Source of the DNA: Methanoculleus sp. UBA430
GTDB lineage: Archaea > Halobacteriota > Methanomicrobia > Methanomicrobiales > Methanoculleaceae
Reading direction: 5' to 3'
Length of the DNA: 64,000 nt
Assembly: GCF_002506585.1 (NCBI RefSeq)
Contig: NZ_DAXW01000009.1
Coordinates: 43,874-107,873 of the forward strand
A program made the translations under genes and the position numbers. The notes beneath the pieces are model-generated. The model was not told the origin of the DNA. It was given only the letters and a program-made list of their open reading frames with translations, and searched no databases. Every line of letters starts with the position of its first letter. Within the stretch, counting starts at the first letter, position 1. Positions 41,568 to 50,387 of this stretch are shown piece by piece.

Positions 41568-42337
41568 CCACGCCTGCCCCCGTGCGCGATCTGCGCGGCA
41601 AACGCGCCCGCCGTGAACCCGGCGTCGATGTTCACGACCGCAAGCACCGAGCAAGCCTGGAGCATGCTCGCAAGCGCCGCTTCGCCGCCGCCCATGTAAC
41701 CGTAGCCGGTGCTCACGGGAACACCGATCACCGGGCGGTCGACGAGCCCCGCGACGATCGCGGGAAGCGTTCCCTCCCGCCCGGCGACCACGATGAAGAC
41801 GTCCGCCTCCATCAGGTCCCTGAGCGCCGAGAAGAGACGGTGGATCCCCGCCACACCGACGTCGTAGGCGGTCCTGACCTCGCATCCCACCTCCTCGGCG
41901 ATCAACTTCGCCTCTTCGGCGACGGGGATGTCGGACGTTCCCGCGGTGAGGATGGCGACCTTGCCGCCCCGGAGGCCGGGTTCTCCTCCCGTCGAGAGGA
42001 TGACGGCCCGTGCCGCCTCCCGGTGCTCCATCCGGACCTCCGGCGGCAGCCGGGCCCGGAGAGCCTCGAGGTGCGCCGCCGAGACCCTCGTCGCGACGCA
42101 CCGGCCCGCCGTCTTCACCTGCGCGAGCATGATCTCCGCAAAGGTCCGGGGCTCTTTTCCCTCGGCGAGCACCACCTCGGGCATCCCGCAGCGCACGCTC
42201 CGTCCGGTGTCGATTCGGGCCATGCCGTCGATCATCTCGATACGGAGCCCTTCGATGGCGGCCGTCGCCTCGTCCTCAGATAGCTCATCGCGACAATACA
42301 TCCGGAGAATGTCCCTGATGGTGGTATTCGGCAGCAT
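41564..42337 (-). CDS. larB: LarB-type nicotinate adenine dinucleotide carboxylase/hydrolase
   Basis: A 257-residue protein. A helical N-terminus (DILRMYCRDELSEDEATAAI) precedes a PurE-like domain (about 115-257) with ILTAGTSDIPVAEEA, VGVAGIHRL, GREGTLPAIVAGL and GVPVSTGYGYMGGGEAALASML. LarB carboxylates the NaAD pyridinium ring and releases AMP, the first step of the nickel-pincer nucleotide (lactate racemase cofactor). No larA, larC or larE lies in the window. Close coupling to nadM supports NaAD as substrate. TATA box at 42365-42375. Confidence 0.92.
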   Translation of the reverse strand: MLPNTTIRDILRMYCRDELSEDEATAAIEGLRIEMIDGMARIDTGRSVRCGMPEVVLAEGKEPRTFAEIMLAQVKTAGRCVATRVSAAHLEALRARLPPEVRMEHREAARAVILSTGGEPGLRGGKVAILTAGTSDIPVAEEAKLIAEEVGCEVRTAYDVGVAGIHRLFSALRDLMEADVFIVVAGREGTLPAIVAGLVDRPVIGVPVSTGYGYMGGGEAALASMLQACSVLAVVNIDAGFTAGAFAAQIAHGGRRG

Positions 42338-42364
42338 AGTTCGGTAACAAAAATAGGGGTGGAA

Positions 42365-42375
42365 GTATAATATTA
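42365..42375 (-). promoter_or_regulatory. TATA box of larB-nadM
   Basis: TAATATTATAC on the minus strand, about 30 bp before the larB start at 42337. Confidence 0.55.
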
Positions 42376-42384
42376 CTTCATCTC

Positions 42385-42720
42385 ATGTCATACCTCGCCT
42401 ACGTTGCAGGGTTCGGCGTTGCCGTTACCGTTTTCCTGTGGCTCCGCGACCTGCGGATATTCTCCCGTACCGGTCTTTCCGGCTACCGGAAGGCGGCCTA
42501 CTGGGGCGTACCCTGCACGGCGCTCGCCCTGATCGGCTTCTTTGTCACCGCGTTTGCCGGGGGCTGGGAGTACCTCGGCCTCGGTCTGGTCCTATTAGGT
42601 CTCTACCTCCAGGGCCGGGTCGACCGGGAGAACGTATGGCTCCACCATGAAAGCGCCGCCGAGCGGTTCTTCGGCCGGGCGGAGCGCACAAATGATAAGG
42701 GTTCACGCAAGAGACTTTAG
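42385..42720 (+). CDS. Small membrane protein upstream of hisS
   Basis: A 111-residue protein with three hydrophobic helices (about 4-20, 37-55, 60-76) and a charged cytoplasmic tail (GRVDRENVWLHHESAAERFFGRAERTNDKGSRKRL). No named family. It is divergent from larB and followed after 16 bases by hisS, so probably co-transcribed with it. No ribosome-binding site precedes the ATG; a leaderless transcript is likely. Confidence 0.68.
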   Translation: MSYLAYVAGFGVAVTVFLWLRDLRIFSRTGLSGYRKAAYWGVPCTALALIGFFVTAFAGGWEYLGLGLVLLGLYLQGRVDRENVWLHHESAAERFFGRAERTNDKGSRKRL

Positions 42721-42736
42721 TTCAGGAGAATACCGA

Positions 42737-43969
42737 ATGCTTCAAAAACCACGGGGAACGCGGGACTTTTTACCCGACGAGATGGAACGGCGGCGGTTGA
42801 TCGAGCGGCGGATGCGGGAGGCGGCTCGCCGGTGGGGATACCGTGAGGTCTGCACCCCCGACTTCGAGAACCTCGAACTCTTCACGATGAAGTCCGGTGA
42901 GGGTATAATCCAGGAGATGTACGTCTTCGAGGACAAGGGCGGCAGGCAGCTGACGCTCCGGCCGGAGGTGACCGCAGCGGTGCTGCGGATGTACGTCAAC
43001 GAGGGGAAAGTCCTCCCGAAACCGATCCGCTGGTGCTACTTCGCCGACTGTTTCCGCTACGAGCGCCCCCAGAAAGGCCGCTACCGGCAGTTCTGGCAGT
43101 TCGGCGTCGAGCTCATCGGTGCGGACACGGCACTCGCCGATGCCGAGGTGATCATGCTCGCCGACGAAGCACTCCAATCGAGCGGGGTCACCTTCGACCT
43201 CCACGTCGGCCACCTCGCGCCGATGAAGCACCTCCTCGCCGATCTCGCTCCCGGCGACCAGCGGGCGATCATGGCCTGCCTGGACAAGCACGACCAGGAA
43301 GGGCTCAGGGCGGCGCTCGTCGGCCGGGGCCTCACCCGCCTCGCCGAACCCCTTGCCGCCCTCTCGGAGTGCCGCAACGTCGCCGAGGTCTTCGAGATCA
43401 TCGGCGACATCCCGGAACGCGCGCGGATCGAGGAGACGTTTGCGCTCCTCGACTCCCAGAACATCAACTACCAGCCCGACTTCGGGATCGCCCGGGGGCT
43501 CGACTACTACACGGGGATGGTCTTTGAGGGGTTTGCGAGGAACCTCGGCGCGGAGAACCAGATCCTCGGCGGCGGCACCTATCGGCTCGCCCACCTCTTC
43601 GGCGGCGACGACGTTGCTTCCTGCGGGTTCGCCATCGGGTTTGACCGTGTCATGGTCTCGGTCGGGGACTTCGCACTCGCCCACGAACCCGTCGTCGGCG
43701 TCGTCTGCACACCCGAAGCACGGGCTCGTGCGCTCGAGGTCGCCCGTGCTTTCCGGGAGGCGGGGGTCCGGGCCGAGGTCGATCTGATGCAGCGGGGGAT
43801 GGGCGCCCAGCTCGCCCACGCCGCAAAGACCGCCGACTTCGCCGTGGTTCTCGGGAAGCGCGAAGTCGAGGCGGGGACGGTGACCCTCAAGGACCTGCAC
43901 TCCGGCGAGCAGCAGGAGAGGAGCCTTGAGGACGCCATCGCTGAGGTAACGCGGCATGGTGCTTGCTGA
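42737..43969 (+). CDS. hisS: Histidyl-tRNA synthetase
   Basis: A 410-residue class II synthetase. N-terminal KPRGTRDFLPDE, motif 2 region RPEVTAAVLRMYVN ... RYERPQKGRYRQFWQFGVE, the histidine A-motif GLDYYTGMVFE, and the anticodon-binding domain (about 310-410). The ATG at 42737, eight bases after CAGGAGAA, gives the family's usual start; the frame is open to 42647 but that part is the antisense-like tail of the upstream gene. It overlaps top6B by 14 bp. Confidence 0.95.
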   Translation: MLQKPRGTRDFLPDEMERRRLIERRMREAARRWGYREVCTPDFENLELFTMKSGEGIIQEMYVFEDKGGRQLTLRPEVTAAVLRMYVNEGKVLPKPIRWCYFADCFRYERPQKGRYRQFWQFGVELIGADTALADAEVIMLADEALQSSGVTFDLHVGHLAPMKHLLADLAPGDQRAIMACLDKHDQEGLRAALVGRGLTRLAEPLAALSECRNVAEVFEIIGDIPERARIEETFALLDSQNINYQPDFGIARGLDYYTGMVFEGFARNLGAENQILGGGTYRLAHLFGGDDVASCGFAIGFDRVMVSVGDFALAHEPVVGVVCTPEARARALEVARAFREAGVRAEVDLMQRGMGAQLAHAAKTADFAVVLGKREVEAGTVTLKDLHSGEQQERSLEDAIAEVTRHGAC

Positions 43970-45758
43970 GGACCTCGCCAAACAGCAGCGGAGCATCAGC
44001 GTCGCGGAGTTCTTCGAGAAGAACAAGCACCTGCTCGGCTTCGACTCCCCGACGCGCGGGATCATCACCACCATCAAGGAGGCGGTGGACAACGCGCTTG
44101 ACGCCTGTGAGGAGGCGGAGGTGCTCCCCGACATCTTCGTCGGCATCAAAAAGGTCGACGCCGAGGTCTACCGGATCACCGTCGAGGACAATGGCCCGGG
44201 GATTGTGCCGGAGAACGTCCCCCTGGTCTTCGGGAAACTCCTCTACGGCTCCCGGTTCCACCAGATCCGGCAGAGCCGGGGGCAGCAGGGTATCGGGATA
44301 TCGGCGGCGGTTCTGTATGCGCAGCTCACCACCGGCACCCCCGCGCGGGTCACCTCCCGGACGGGGGCAAAGGCAAGAGCCTACCGGTTCGAACTGATGA
44401 TCAAGACCGAGACGAACGAGCCCGAGGTCGTCAGCCGCCAGGAGATTGACTGGGACCGGATGCACGGGACGAGAATCGAGATCCAGTTCAAGAGCACCCT
44501 TGCCGCAAAGAAGCGGCTGGTGGACTACCTCCGCCTGACCGCGATCGTCAACCCGCACGCCCGGATCACGGCCGATATCGACGGTGAGATGACTGTGTTC
44601 GAACGGGCATCGAGTGAAGTCCCGCCGTGCCCAAAGCCCATCCTCCCCCACCCGCACGGGATCGAGTTCGGGGCCTTGAAGCGGATCGCGGCCGCGAGCA
44701 CCGGGACCGTCGAGGAGTTCCTTGTGGGCAGTTTCTCCCGCGTCGGGAAGAAGACCGCGGACGAGATGATTGCCCTTGCAAAACTCAAACCCACCCGGAA
44801 GGTGAACAAACTCGAATCCGAGGAATTGAAAAGCCTCCTCGATGCCATGCAGAGTGTGAGGGTCCCGGCTCCCCCGGCGCAACAGTGTCTCTCCCCCATC
44901 GGGGAGGACCTGATCTGCAAGGGGCTCGAGAAGGAGATTCAGCTCGACTTCATCAAGGCCCGGACCCGCCCGAGCGCGGTCTACGGCGGGCACTCGTTCA
45001 TCATTGAGGCGGCGATCGGCTACGGTGGCAAGATCCCCCCCGAAGGGAGCGCCCAGATCTTCCGGTTCGCAAACCGCGTCCCGCTCCTCTACCAGCAGGG
45101 CGCCTGTGCAATCACGAACTGCGTCTCCCAGGTGAACTGGAAAGGTTACGGCCTCTCGCAGCAGGGGCTCCCCATGGGCCCGGTGCTCGTCATGGTCCAC
45201 GTGGCCTCGACAAACGTCCCCTTCACGAGCGAGAGCAAGGACGCGGTCGCGTCCATCCCGGAGATCGAGCGGGAAGTCGTCCTCGTCCTCCAGGAGTTAG
45301 GCCGGGAACTCAAGAGTTACCTCTCCCGCCGGGACAGAAAAAAGCAGCAGGACGACCGCGCCCGGGCGATATGTGCCATCATCCCCAATATCGCGATCAA
45401 GGTGAGCGAGATCGTGGAACTCCCCCTGGTCGACACCTCCCCGATCGAGGGCAAGATCATGAGAAAGGTCGTCGCCAAGAAGTGGACGAGCGACGGGAAG
45501 GTCCACATCGATGTGAACAACTACACCGCGAAGGAAGTCCCCCTCGTCCTTTACAACCTCTCCCGTGATGAGGCCGCGGACGCAGAGCCCCGACCTGACT
45601 TCGTGGACAATATGGACGGAGAGTACAACAAGGTCTGGCGGCGCACGCTCGGCGCCGGTGAAGCCTGGCAGATAGTCTACACAGGATCGGGCGATGGTTC
45701 GATCGATCTGCGCGGCGTGGAAGACGGTATGAAAGTGGTGGTGGATCTCGATGTCTAG
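43956..45758 (+). CDS. top6B: DNA topoisomerase VI subunit B
   Basis: A 600-residue type IIB topoisomerase subunit. GHKL ATPase motifs: EAVDNALDAC (about 44-53), VEDNGPGI (about 77-84), and RGQQGIGISAAVLY (about 107-120); a helix-two-turn-helix insertion follows (about 230-300) and the transducer domain ends with the switch-lysine region TSESKDAVASI. It binds ATP and gates DNA transport. The C-terminal about 120 residues form a further beta domain of the methanogen type. The start overlaps hisS by 14 bp; its end overlaps top6A by 8 bp. Confidence 0.97.
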   Translation: MVLAEDLAKQQRSISVAEFFEKNKHLLGFDSPTRGIITTIKEAVDNALDACEEAEVLPDIFVGIKKVDAEVYRITVEDNGPGIVPENVPLVFGKLLYGSRFHQIRQSRGQQGIGISAAVLYAQLTTGTPARVTSRTGAKARAYRFELMIKTETNEPEVVSRQEIDWDRMHGTRIEIQFKSTLAAKKRLVDYLRLTAIVNPHARITADIDGEMTVFERASSEVPPCPKPILPHPHGIEFGALKRIAAASTGTVEEFLVGSFSRVGKKTADEMIALAKLKPTRKVNKLESEELKSLLDAMQSVRVPAPPAQQCLSPIGEDLICKGLEKEIQLDFIKARTRPSAVYGGHSFIIEAAIGYGGKIPPEGSAQIFRFANRVPLLYQQGACAITNCVSQVNWKGYGLSQQGLPMGPVLVMVHVASTNVPFTSESKDAVASIPEIEREVVLVLQELGRELKSYLSRRDRKKQQDDRARAICAIIPNIAIKVSEIVELPLVDTSPIEGKIMRKVVAKKWTSDGKVHIDVNNYTAKEVPLVLYNLSRDEAADAEPRPDFVDNMDGEYNKVWRRTLGAGEAWQIVYTGSGDGSIDLRGVEDGMKVVVDLDV

Positions 45759-46839
45759 GGAAGAGATGGATGCGCTCGCAAAAGAGCGGCTGGTCGAGAT
45801 CGCCCGTGGATGGTATGACCAGATGCGGGACGGTATCGTGCCGTTCATCCGGCTGCCGACGCGGACGAAACGAAATCTTGCGTACGACGACGAAGGCGAG
45901 GTCTGGAAGTACGGCGAGAGGGAGAGCACCCGGGCGGCTACGACCGAAAAAGGCGCGGTCCACATCTTAAAGATGGCCTACCTCGTCTGGTTCTTAAAAA
46001 AGCAGCTCGTGGAGAACCGGTCGTCGACGTTGAGAGAACTCTATTACATCTCCGAAGGCTGGAAGAAGGCGAAGTTCGCCGCCCAGGACGAGAGCAACCT
46101 CTTAATCGAGGACCTCGAGATCATCACCGAGGTGCAGCGGGAGGCGTTCCACCTCCGGCCCGAGGAGGACGGTGCCTCGCTCTTCGGCCCCCTGCGGATA
46201 CGGGAGACCACCCGTCGCGGCGTCAAAGAGATGCACTGCCAGGATGACGTTGGGGAGGCGGGCTACCCCATCCCGAACAACGTCGACAACCTCGACTTCG
46301 TCGACCACGACGCGAAGTTCGTCATCGCCATCGAGACCGGCGGTATGTACGCCCGTCTGATGGAGAACGGGTTCGATGAAGAGTACGGAGCGATCCTGGT
46401 CCACCTCAAGGGGCAGCCGGCGCGCTCGACGCGCCGGGTCTTACGGAGGCTCAACGACTCGCTCAACCTGCCGGTGGTGGTCTTCACCGACGGCGACCCC
46501 TGGTCCTACCGGATCTACGCGAGCGTCGCCTACGGCTCGATCAAGAGCGCTCATATGTCGGATCTCCTGGCGACTCCCCAGGCGCAGTTCATCGGGGTGC
46601 AGCCCTCCGACATATCGGACTACAACCTCCCCGCCGACCACCTCACCGAGCAGGACATCAACGCTTTGAAGGCGGAACTGACGGATCCCCGGTTCGCCAC
46701 CGACTACTGGCGCACCCAGATCAACCTTCAGCTCGGTATGAAGATGAAGTCGGAACAGCAGGCGTTCGCGAGCCGGGGGCTCGACTTCGTGACCAAGGAG
46801 TACCTCCCGAAAAGGCTCTCGGAGATGGGGGTTATCTGA
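45751..46839 (+). CDS. top6A: DNA topoisomerase VI subunit A (Spo11-like)
   Basis: A 362-residue subunit with the catalytic tyrosine in LRELYYISEG (about 93-102) and a Toprim domain: E of IAIETGGMY (about 190) and VVFTDGDPWSYRIY (near 245) with the DxD metal site. Together with subunit B it decatenates and relaxes DNA. The order hisS-top6B-top6A with overlaps suggests one mRNA and fixed stoichiometry. Confidence 0.97.
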   Translation: MSREEMDALAKERLVEIARGWYDQMRDGIVPFIRLPTRTKRNLAYDDEGEVWKYGERESTRAATTEKGAVHILKMAYLVWFLKKQLVENRSSTLRELYYISEGWKKAKFAAQDESNLLIEDLEIITEVQREAFHLRPEEDGASLFGPLRIRETTRRGVKEMHCQDDVGEAGYPIPNNVDNLDFVDHDAKFVIAIETGGMYARLMENGFDEEYGAILVHLKGQPARSTRRVLRRLNDSLNLPVVVFTDGDPWSYRIYASVAYGSIKSAHMSDLLATPQAQFIGVQPSDISDYNLPADHLTEQDINALKAELTDPRFATDYWRTQINLQLGMKMKSEQQAFASRGLDFVTKEYLPKRLSEMGVI

Positions 46840-46903
46840 TCATTATGGGGGCTTCTACCCGGCCCCCTAACCCGACGAGGAGCCAGTTCCCGGCCAGCGG
46901 CCG

Positions 46904-47263
46904 TCACAACACGCAGTCGTGGCAGTCCTGCGCTCCGCATGCCCGGTTCTCGATCTTCCACCGGAGTGCCCACCGCTTGATATCCTTGATCACCTCGACG
47001 AGTCCGAGCCCGCTTGCCGTGAGGGTGTAATCGCTTCTGACGGGGACAGTTCCAGCCTCCACTCTCTTCTCGACGAGGCCTTCCTCCTCCAGTTCCTTCA
47101 GTCGGGCCGAGAGAACCTTCGCCGTGATCCCCGGCAGCCGGTCCTTCACCTCGGTGAACCGCCGGGTGTAGCCCTCCCCCTTGTAGAGCTCGAGGATGAT
47201 CAGGAGCGTCCACTTCTTCCCGAGGTATTTGACGGTCTGATTGACCGTACACTCGTTCTGCAT
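46904..47263 (-). CDS. HxlR-family regulator with conserved cysteines
   Basis: A 119-residue HxlR winged helix: C5 in the N-terminal NECTVNQT, the recognition segment KYLGKKWTLLIILELYKGEGYTRRFTEVKDRLPGITAKVLSARLKELEEEGLV, and a C-terminal CGAQDCHDCVL with three further cysteines. HxlR proteins commonly sense electrophiles, redox or nitrosative stress through cysteines. It is divergent from hcp (hybrid cluster protein), a natural target, with two identical-arm operators between them. Confidence 0.88.
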   Translation of the reverse strand: MQNECTVNQTVKYLGKKWTLLIILELYKGEGYTRRFTEVKDRLPGITAKVLSARLKELEEEGLVEKRVEAGTVPVRSDYTLTASGLGLVEVIKDIKRWALRWKIENRACGAQDCHDCVL

Positions 47264-47288
47264 GGTATAGTTAGAGAAACCTTCTCCT

Positions 47289-47298
47289 ACTTATACTC
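47289..47298. promoter_or_regulatory. Shared TATA-like element between hxlR and hcp
   Basis: ACTTATACTC can be read as a TATA box for either gene: the plus-strand start of hcp is 52 bp to the right and the minus-strand start of the regulator is 27 bp to the left. Confidence 0.4.
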
Positions 47299-47300
47299 AA

Positions 47301-47333
47301 GTATCAAATCGATACCTTGTATCATAAAGATAC
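47301..47333. promoter_or_regulatory. Two GTATC-N5-GATAC palindromes, probable HxlR operators
   Basis: GTATCAAATCGATAC at 47301-47315 and GTATCATAAAGATAC at 47319-47333 have the same arms and spacer length; their centres are 18 bp apart. Both lie just upstream of the hcp ATG, where they would cover the start of transcription. Confidence 0.75.
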
Positions 47334-47348
47334 CATGGAGTGAGTGCA

Positions 47349-48965
47349 ATGTTCTGCAACCAGTGTGAAGAGACGGCAAAGGGCCTCGGGTGTACCGTCC
47401 GGGGCGTCTGCGGCAAGGACGAAGAGACTGCCGGGCTCCAGGACGTCCTGATCTACACCCTCAAGGGGCTCTCGGCGAGGAACCTCGCGGCGATGAAGAA
47501 CGGCGGCGAAAACCCGGATGCCGGAAGGTTCGTCGGGGGATGCCTCTTTGCGACCCTGACCAACGTGAACTTCGACCCCGCCCGCCTCCGGGATATGATC
47601 CGTGAAGCGGCACGCATCCGCGACGCTCTCCCGCCCGCCGGGAGCGCGGAGCCCGACGCCTGCACCTGGGCCCCGGCAAGCCCCGCGGCGATCGCGGCGA
47701 AGGCGCAGGAGATCGTCGCCGCACGGGATGCCGTGGACCCTGACCTCCAGTCGCTCCGCGACCTCCTCGTCTACGGGCTCAAAGGGGTCGGCGCCTACTC
47801 GCACCACGCCGCCGTCCTCGGTTACGAGGATACGGAGGTCATGACCTTCATGCAGGAGGGGCTCGCCGCCACGCTGCAGGACCACTCTGTCGAAGAGATG
47901 GTCGGCTACGTCTTGAAGTGCGGCGAAGTCGGCGTGAAGGTCCTCGCTCTCCTCGATACGGCGAACACCACGGTCTACGGGACGCCGGCGATCACGACCG
48001 TCAGCACCGCGGCGGGCACGCGGCCGGGCATCCTCGTCACCGGTCACGACCTCAAGGACCTCGCCGATCTCCTCGAGCAGACCCGCGGAGCGGGCGTCGA
48101 CGTCTACACCCACGGCGAGATGCTCCCGGCGCACGCCTACCCGGGCCTTAAAAAGTACGAGCATCTCGTCGGGAACTACGGCGGCTCCTGGCCCTTCCAG
48201 AGGGAGGAGTTCGAGCGGTTCAACGGCCCGGTCCTGGTCACGACGAACTGCCTCGTCCCCCCGAAGGACTCCTACCGCGACCGGGTCTACACCACCGGGC
48301 TCGTCGGGTATGCGGGGTTAAAGCACATCGGCGCGTCGCCGGACGGAAAGAAGGACTTTTCGGCCCTGATCGAGCACGCAAAGCGCTGCGAGCCCCCCCA
48401 GGACCTCTCCCGGGGTGATCTCATTACCGGATGCGCCCACGCCCCGGTTCTCGCCATCGGGGATACGGTCATCAGTGCGGTGAAGTCCGGCGCCGTCCGG
48501 CGGTTCCTCGTGATGGCGGGCTGCGACGGGCGGTACAGCGGGCGGGACTACTACACCCAATTCGCGAAGGCTCTCCCCGCAGACACGATCATCCTCACCG
48601 CCGGGTGCGCGAAGTACCGCTACAACAGCCTCGGTCTGGGGGATATCGGCGGCATCCCGCGCGTCCTCGACGCCGGCCAGTGCAACGACTGCTATTCGCT
48701 CGTGGTCATTGCGCAGGCCCTCGCCAAGGCGTCCGGTGTCGGGATCAACGAACTCCCGATCTCCTACAACATCGCCTGGTACGAGCAGAAGGCGGTGCTC
48801 GTCCTCCTCGGTCTCCTCTCGCTCGGTGTCAAGGACATTACCCTCGGCCCCCGCCTCCCGGGCTTCGTCTCGCCCGGTGTCCTGAAGGTTCTCGTCGAGA
48901 ACTTCGGGATCCAGGGGATCACGACGGTCGAGGAGGACCTCGAGCGGATGGCGCCGGGGAACTGA
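47349..48965 (+). CDS. hcp: Hydroxylamine reductase / hybrid cluster protein
   Basis: A 538-residue Hcp. The N-terminal cluster ligands are C3, C6, C15 and C21 (CNQCEETAKGLGC...GVC). Hybrid-cluster ligands lie in the later segments YTHGEMLPAHAYP, TTNCLVPP, ITAGCAKYRYN and LDAGQCNDCYS. It reduces hydroxylamine or nitric oxide and protects anaerobes against nitrosative stress. The ATG at 47349 starts with MFCNQCEE, the family start; GGAGTG lies eight bases before it. Its likely repressor or sensor is the divergent HxlR gene. Confidence 0.95.
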   Translation: MFCNQCEETAKGLGCTVRGVCGKDEETAGLQDVLIYTLKGLSARNLAAMKNGGENPDAGRFVGGCLFATLTNVNFDPARLRDMIREAARIRDALPPAGSAEPDACTWAPASPAAIAAKAQEIVAARDAVDPDLQSLRDLLVYGLKGVGAYSHHAAVLGYEDTEVMTFMQEGLAATLQDHSVEEMVGYVLKCGEVGVKVLALLDTANTTVYGTPAITTVSTAAGTRPGILVTGHDLKDLADLLEQTRGAGVDVYTHGEMLPAHAYPGLKKYEHLVGNYGGSWPFQREEFERFNGPVLVTTNCLVPPKDSYRDRVYTTGLVGYAGLKHIGASPDGKKDFSALIEHAKRCEPPQDLSRGDLITGCAHAPVLAIGDTVISAVKSGAVRRFLVMAGCDGRYSGRDYYTQFAKALPADTIILTAGCAKYRYNSLGLGDIGGIPRVLDAGQCNDCYSLVVIAQALAKASGVGINELPISYNIAWYEQKAVLVLLGLLSLGVKDITLGPRLPGFVSPGVLKVLVENFGIQGITTVEEDLERMAPGN

Positions 48966-48972
48966 ATACCCC

Positions 48973-49641
48973 TCACCCGAACTCCGCGAGCGCCACCACC
49001 GGCACTCCCTCGAGATAGTCAAAGACCATCGGGTAGACCCGCAGGACCCAGGGCCCTTCGAGCAGCCGGCCGTAGGAGAGGTCCACGTCCTCGAGCAGGA
49101 AGATGTGCGGGGATCCGCAGAGGAACCCGCGGTGGACCTCCGCGCCCTCCTCCGGCTCTGCAGGGACGGCGATGGAGATGGTATCGATCCCAAACAGCCT
49201 GAGGGCCGGGTTCTCCATGCGGAGGAAGTCCGGCACTTCGGGGTGTACCCAGGGGTGCCTCTCTGCATAGGCGGCCGGGTCGCTCTCCCTGAGCCGGCCG
49301 CTGCCGGTCCGGATGAAGAGCGCGCGTGAGGTCCGGATCGCATCGATATGAGGAAGGAGGTCGTAGATCCGGATCGGTTCCGCCCCGGTGATCGGGACCG
49401 TGATGCACTGTGCGGGCTCAAAGACCGCTTCCGGGGCAAGGAGGCCCCTGACCGAGCCTCCGCCCGGGCAGAAGTGCCGGGGAAGATCGATGTGCGTCCC
49501 GGCATGGCTGGAAAACGTTATCAGGCTTTTCTCTTCCGCATCACCCTTCTCAAAGGATTTCGTCGTGGTGATCGTGAGCGGCTCCGTGCCGGGGTAGAGC
49601 GGGGCTGCCCGGTTCAGGGGGTACGAGATCGGGATGAGCAT
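48973..49641 (-). CDS. Cyclase-family (kynurenine formamidase-like) metal hydrolase
   Basis: A 222-residue protein of the cyclase superfamily. The metal site HAGTHID (residues 46-52) with a nearby H56 is intact. Related enzymes are formamidases and isatin hydrolases. N-terminal YPLNRAAPLYPG also fits. It overlaps the HAD gene by 28 bp on the same strand. Substrate unknown. Confidence 0.85.
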   Translation of the reverse strand: MLIPISYPLNRAAPLYPGTEPLTITTTKSFEKGDAEEKSLITFSSHAGTHIDLPRHFCPGGGSVRGLLAPEAVFEPAQCITVPITGAEPIRIYDLLPHIDAIRTSRALFIRTGSGRLRESDPAAYAERHPWVHPEVPDFLRMENPALRLFGIDTISIAVPAEPEEGAEVHRGFLCGSPHIFLLEDVDLSYGRLLEGPWVLRVYPMVFDYLEGVPVVALAEFG

Positions 49642-50288
49642 ACACTCCCCCGTAGATACTCCCGGAGGTCATGAAGGTTCGCCACGATCCTCTCCACCCC
49701 CGGCCGCCCGGCAAAGCGATCCGGGTCGCCAGGCGGGATCCTCGCGACGAACCGCACACCGGTCTCGTATGCCGCCTGCCAGTCGTTCGGAGCGTCGCCG
49801 ACAAAGAGGCCCTCATCGGGCGAGGCGCCGGTCTCTTCAAGGATCTCCCTGATGCACTCGGCCTTCGTCTTCGGCGAGCCGTAGATCCGGACGAAGTACT
49901 TCGTGAGGTCGCGGCGGCGGGCGATCTCCAGCATCTCGCCCTCCGGGGTCGCGGAAACGATATAGAGCGGGAGCAGCCGGGAGCAGTCTTCGAGAAGTTC
50001 TCTCGCCCCTTCGACGTAGGGGACGGTGAGCATGGATTCAAAGATCAGCCCGACGTACTCGCCCGCGAGCCGCTCCTCCTGTTCGGGGGTGAGCGGCTCA
50101 TGGAGGATGTTTGCGTAGATATGGCGGAATTTGTCATACCTGGACATCCCGCCGTTCTCGAGGTGGAAGGCAATGATCTCGTCGAGGTGCTCGGGAGTGA
50201 AGGAGAAGATCTTTTTGAACGCGGCGGATTTTAACGGGAGGGATTCGACGACGACGCCGTCGAAGTCGAGGATGAGGGTGGTGAGCAT
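49614..50288 (-). CDS. HAD-superfamily phosphatase
   Basis: A 224-residue HAD hydrolase: DFDGVVVES with catalytic D8 and D10, a helical cap (about 18-85), the Thr/Ser motif IVSATPEGE (about 110), the lysine in SPKTKAE, and GLFVGDAPNDW with the acidic pair. Many members dephosphorylate sugar phosphates. It stands at the edge of the glycan gene cluster and overlaps the cyclase gene, so either role is possible. Confidence 0.85.
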   Translation of the reverse strand: MLTTLILDFDGVVVESLPLKSAAFKKIFSFTPEHLDEIIAFHLENGGMSRYDKFRHIYANILHEPLTPEQEERLAGEYVGLIFESMLTVPYVEGARELLEDCSRLLPLYIVSATPEGEMLEIARRRDLTKYFVRIYGSPKTKAECIREILEETGASPDEGLFVGDAPNDWQAAYETGVRFVARIPPGDPDRFAGRPGVERIVANLHDLREYLRGSVCSSRSRTP

Positions 50289-50387
50289 AATGAGTACTCA
50301 CATTGACTGCCGGCTACTAGTACCTAACGGCAGACCTAACGGCAGTCAGGGAGATCGAGATGCTGTAGGAATCCTGTTAACTGCCGG

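Noticed and set aside
42360..42384. TATA box for the plus-strand membrane protein gene at 42385
   Set aside because: GTATAATATTA lies only 10-20 bp before that ATG, too close; its spacing fits larB on the other strand.
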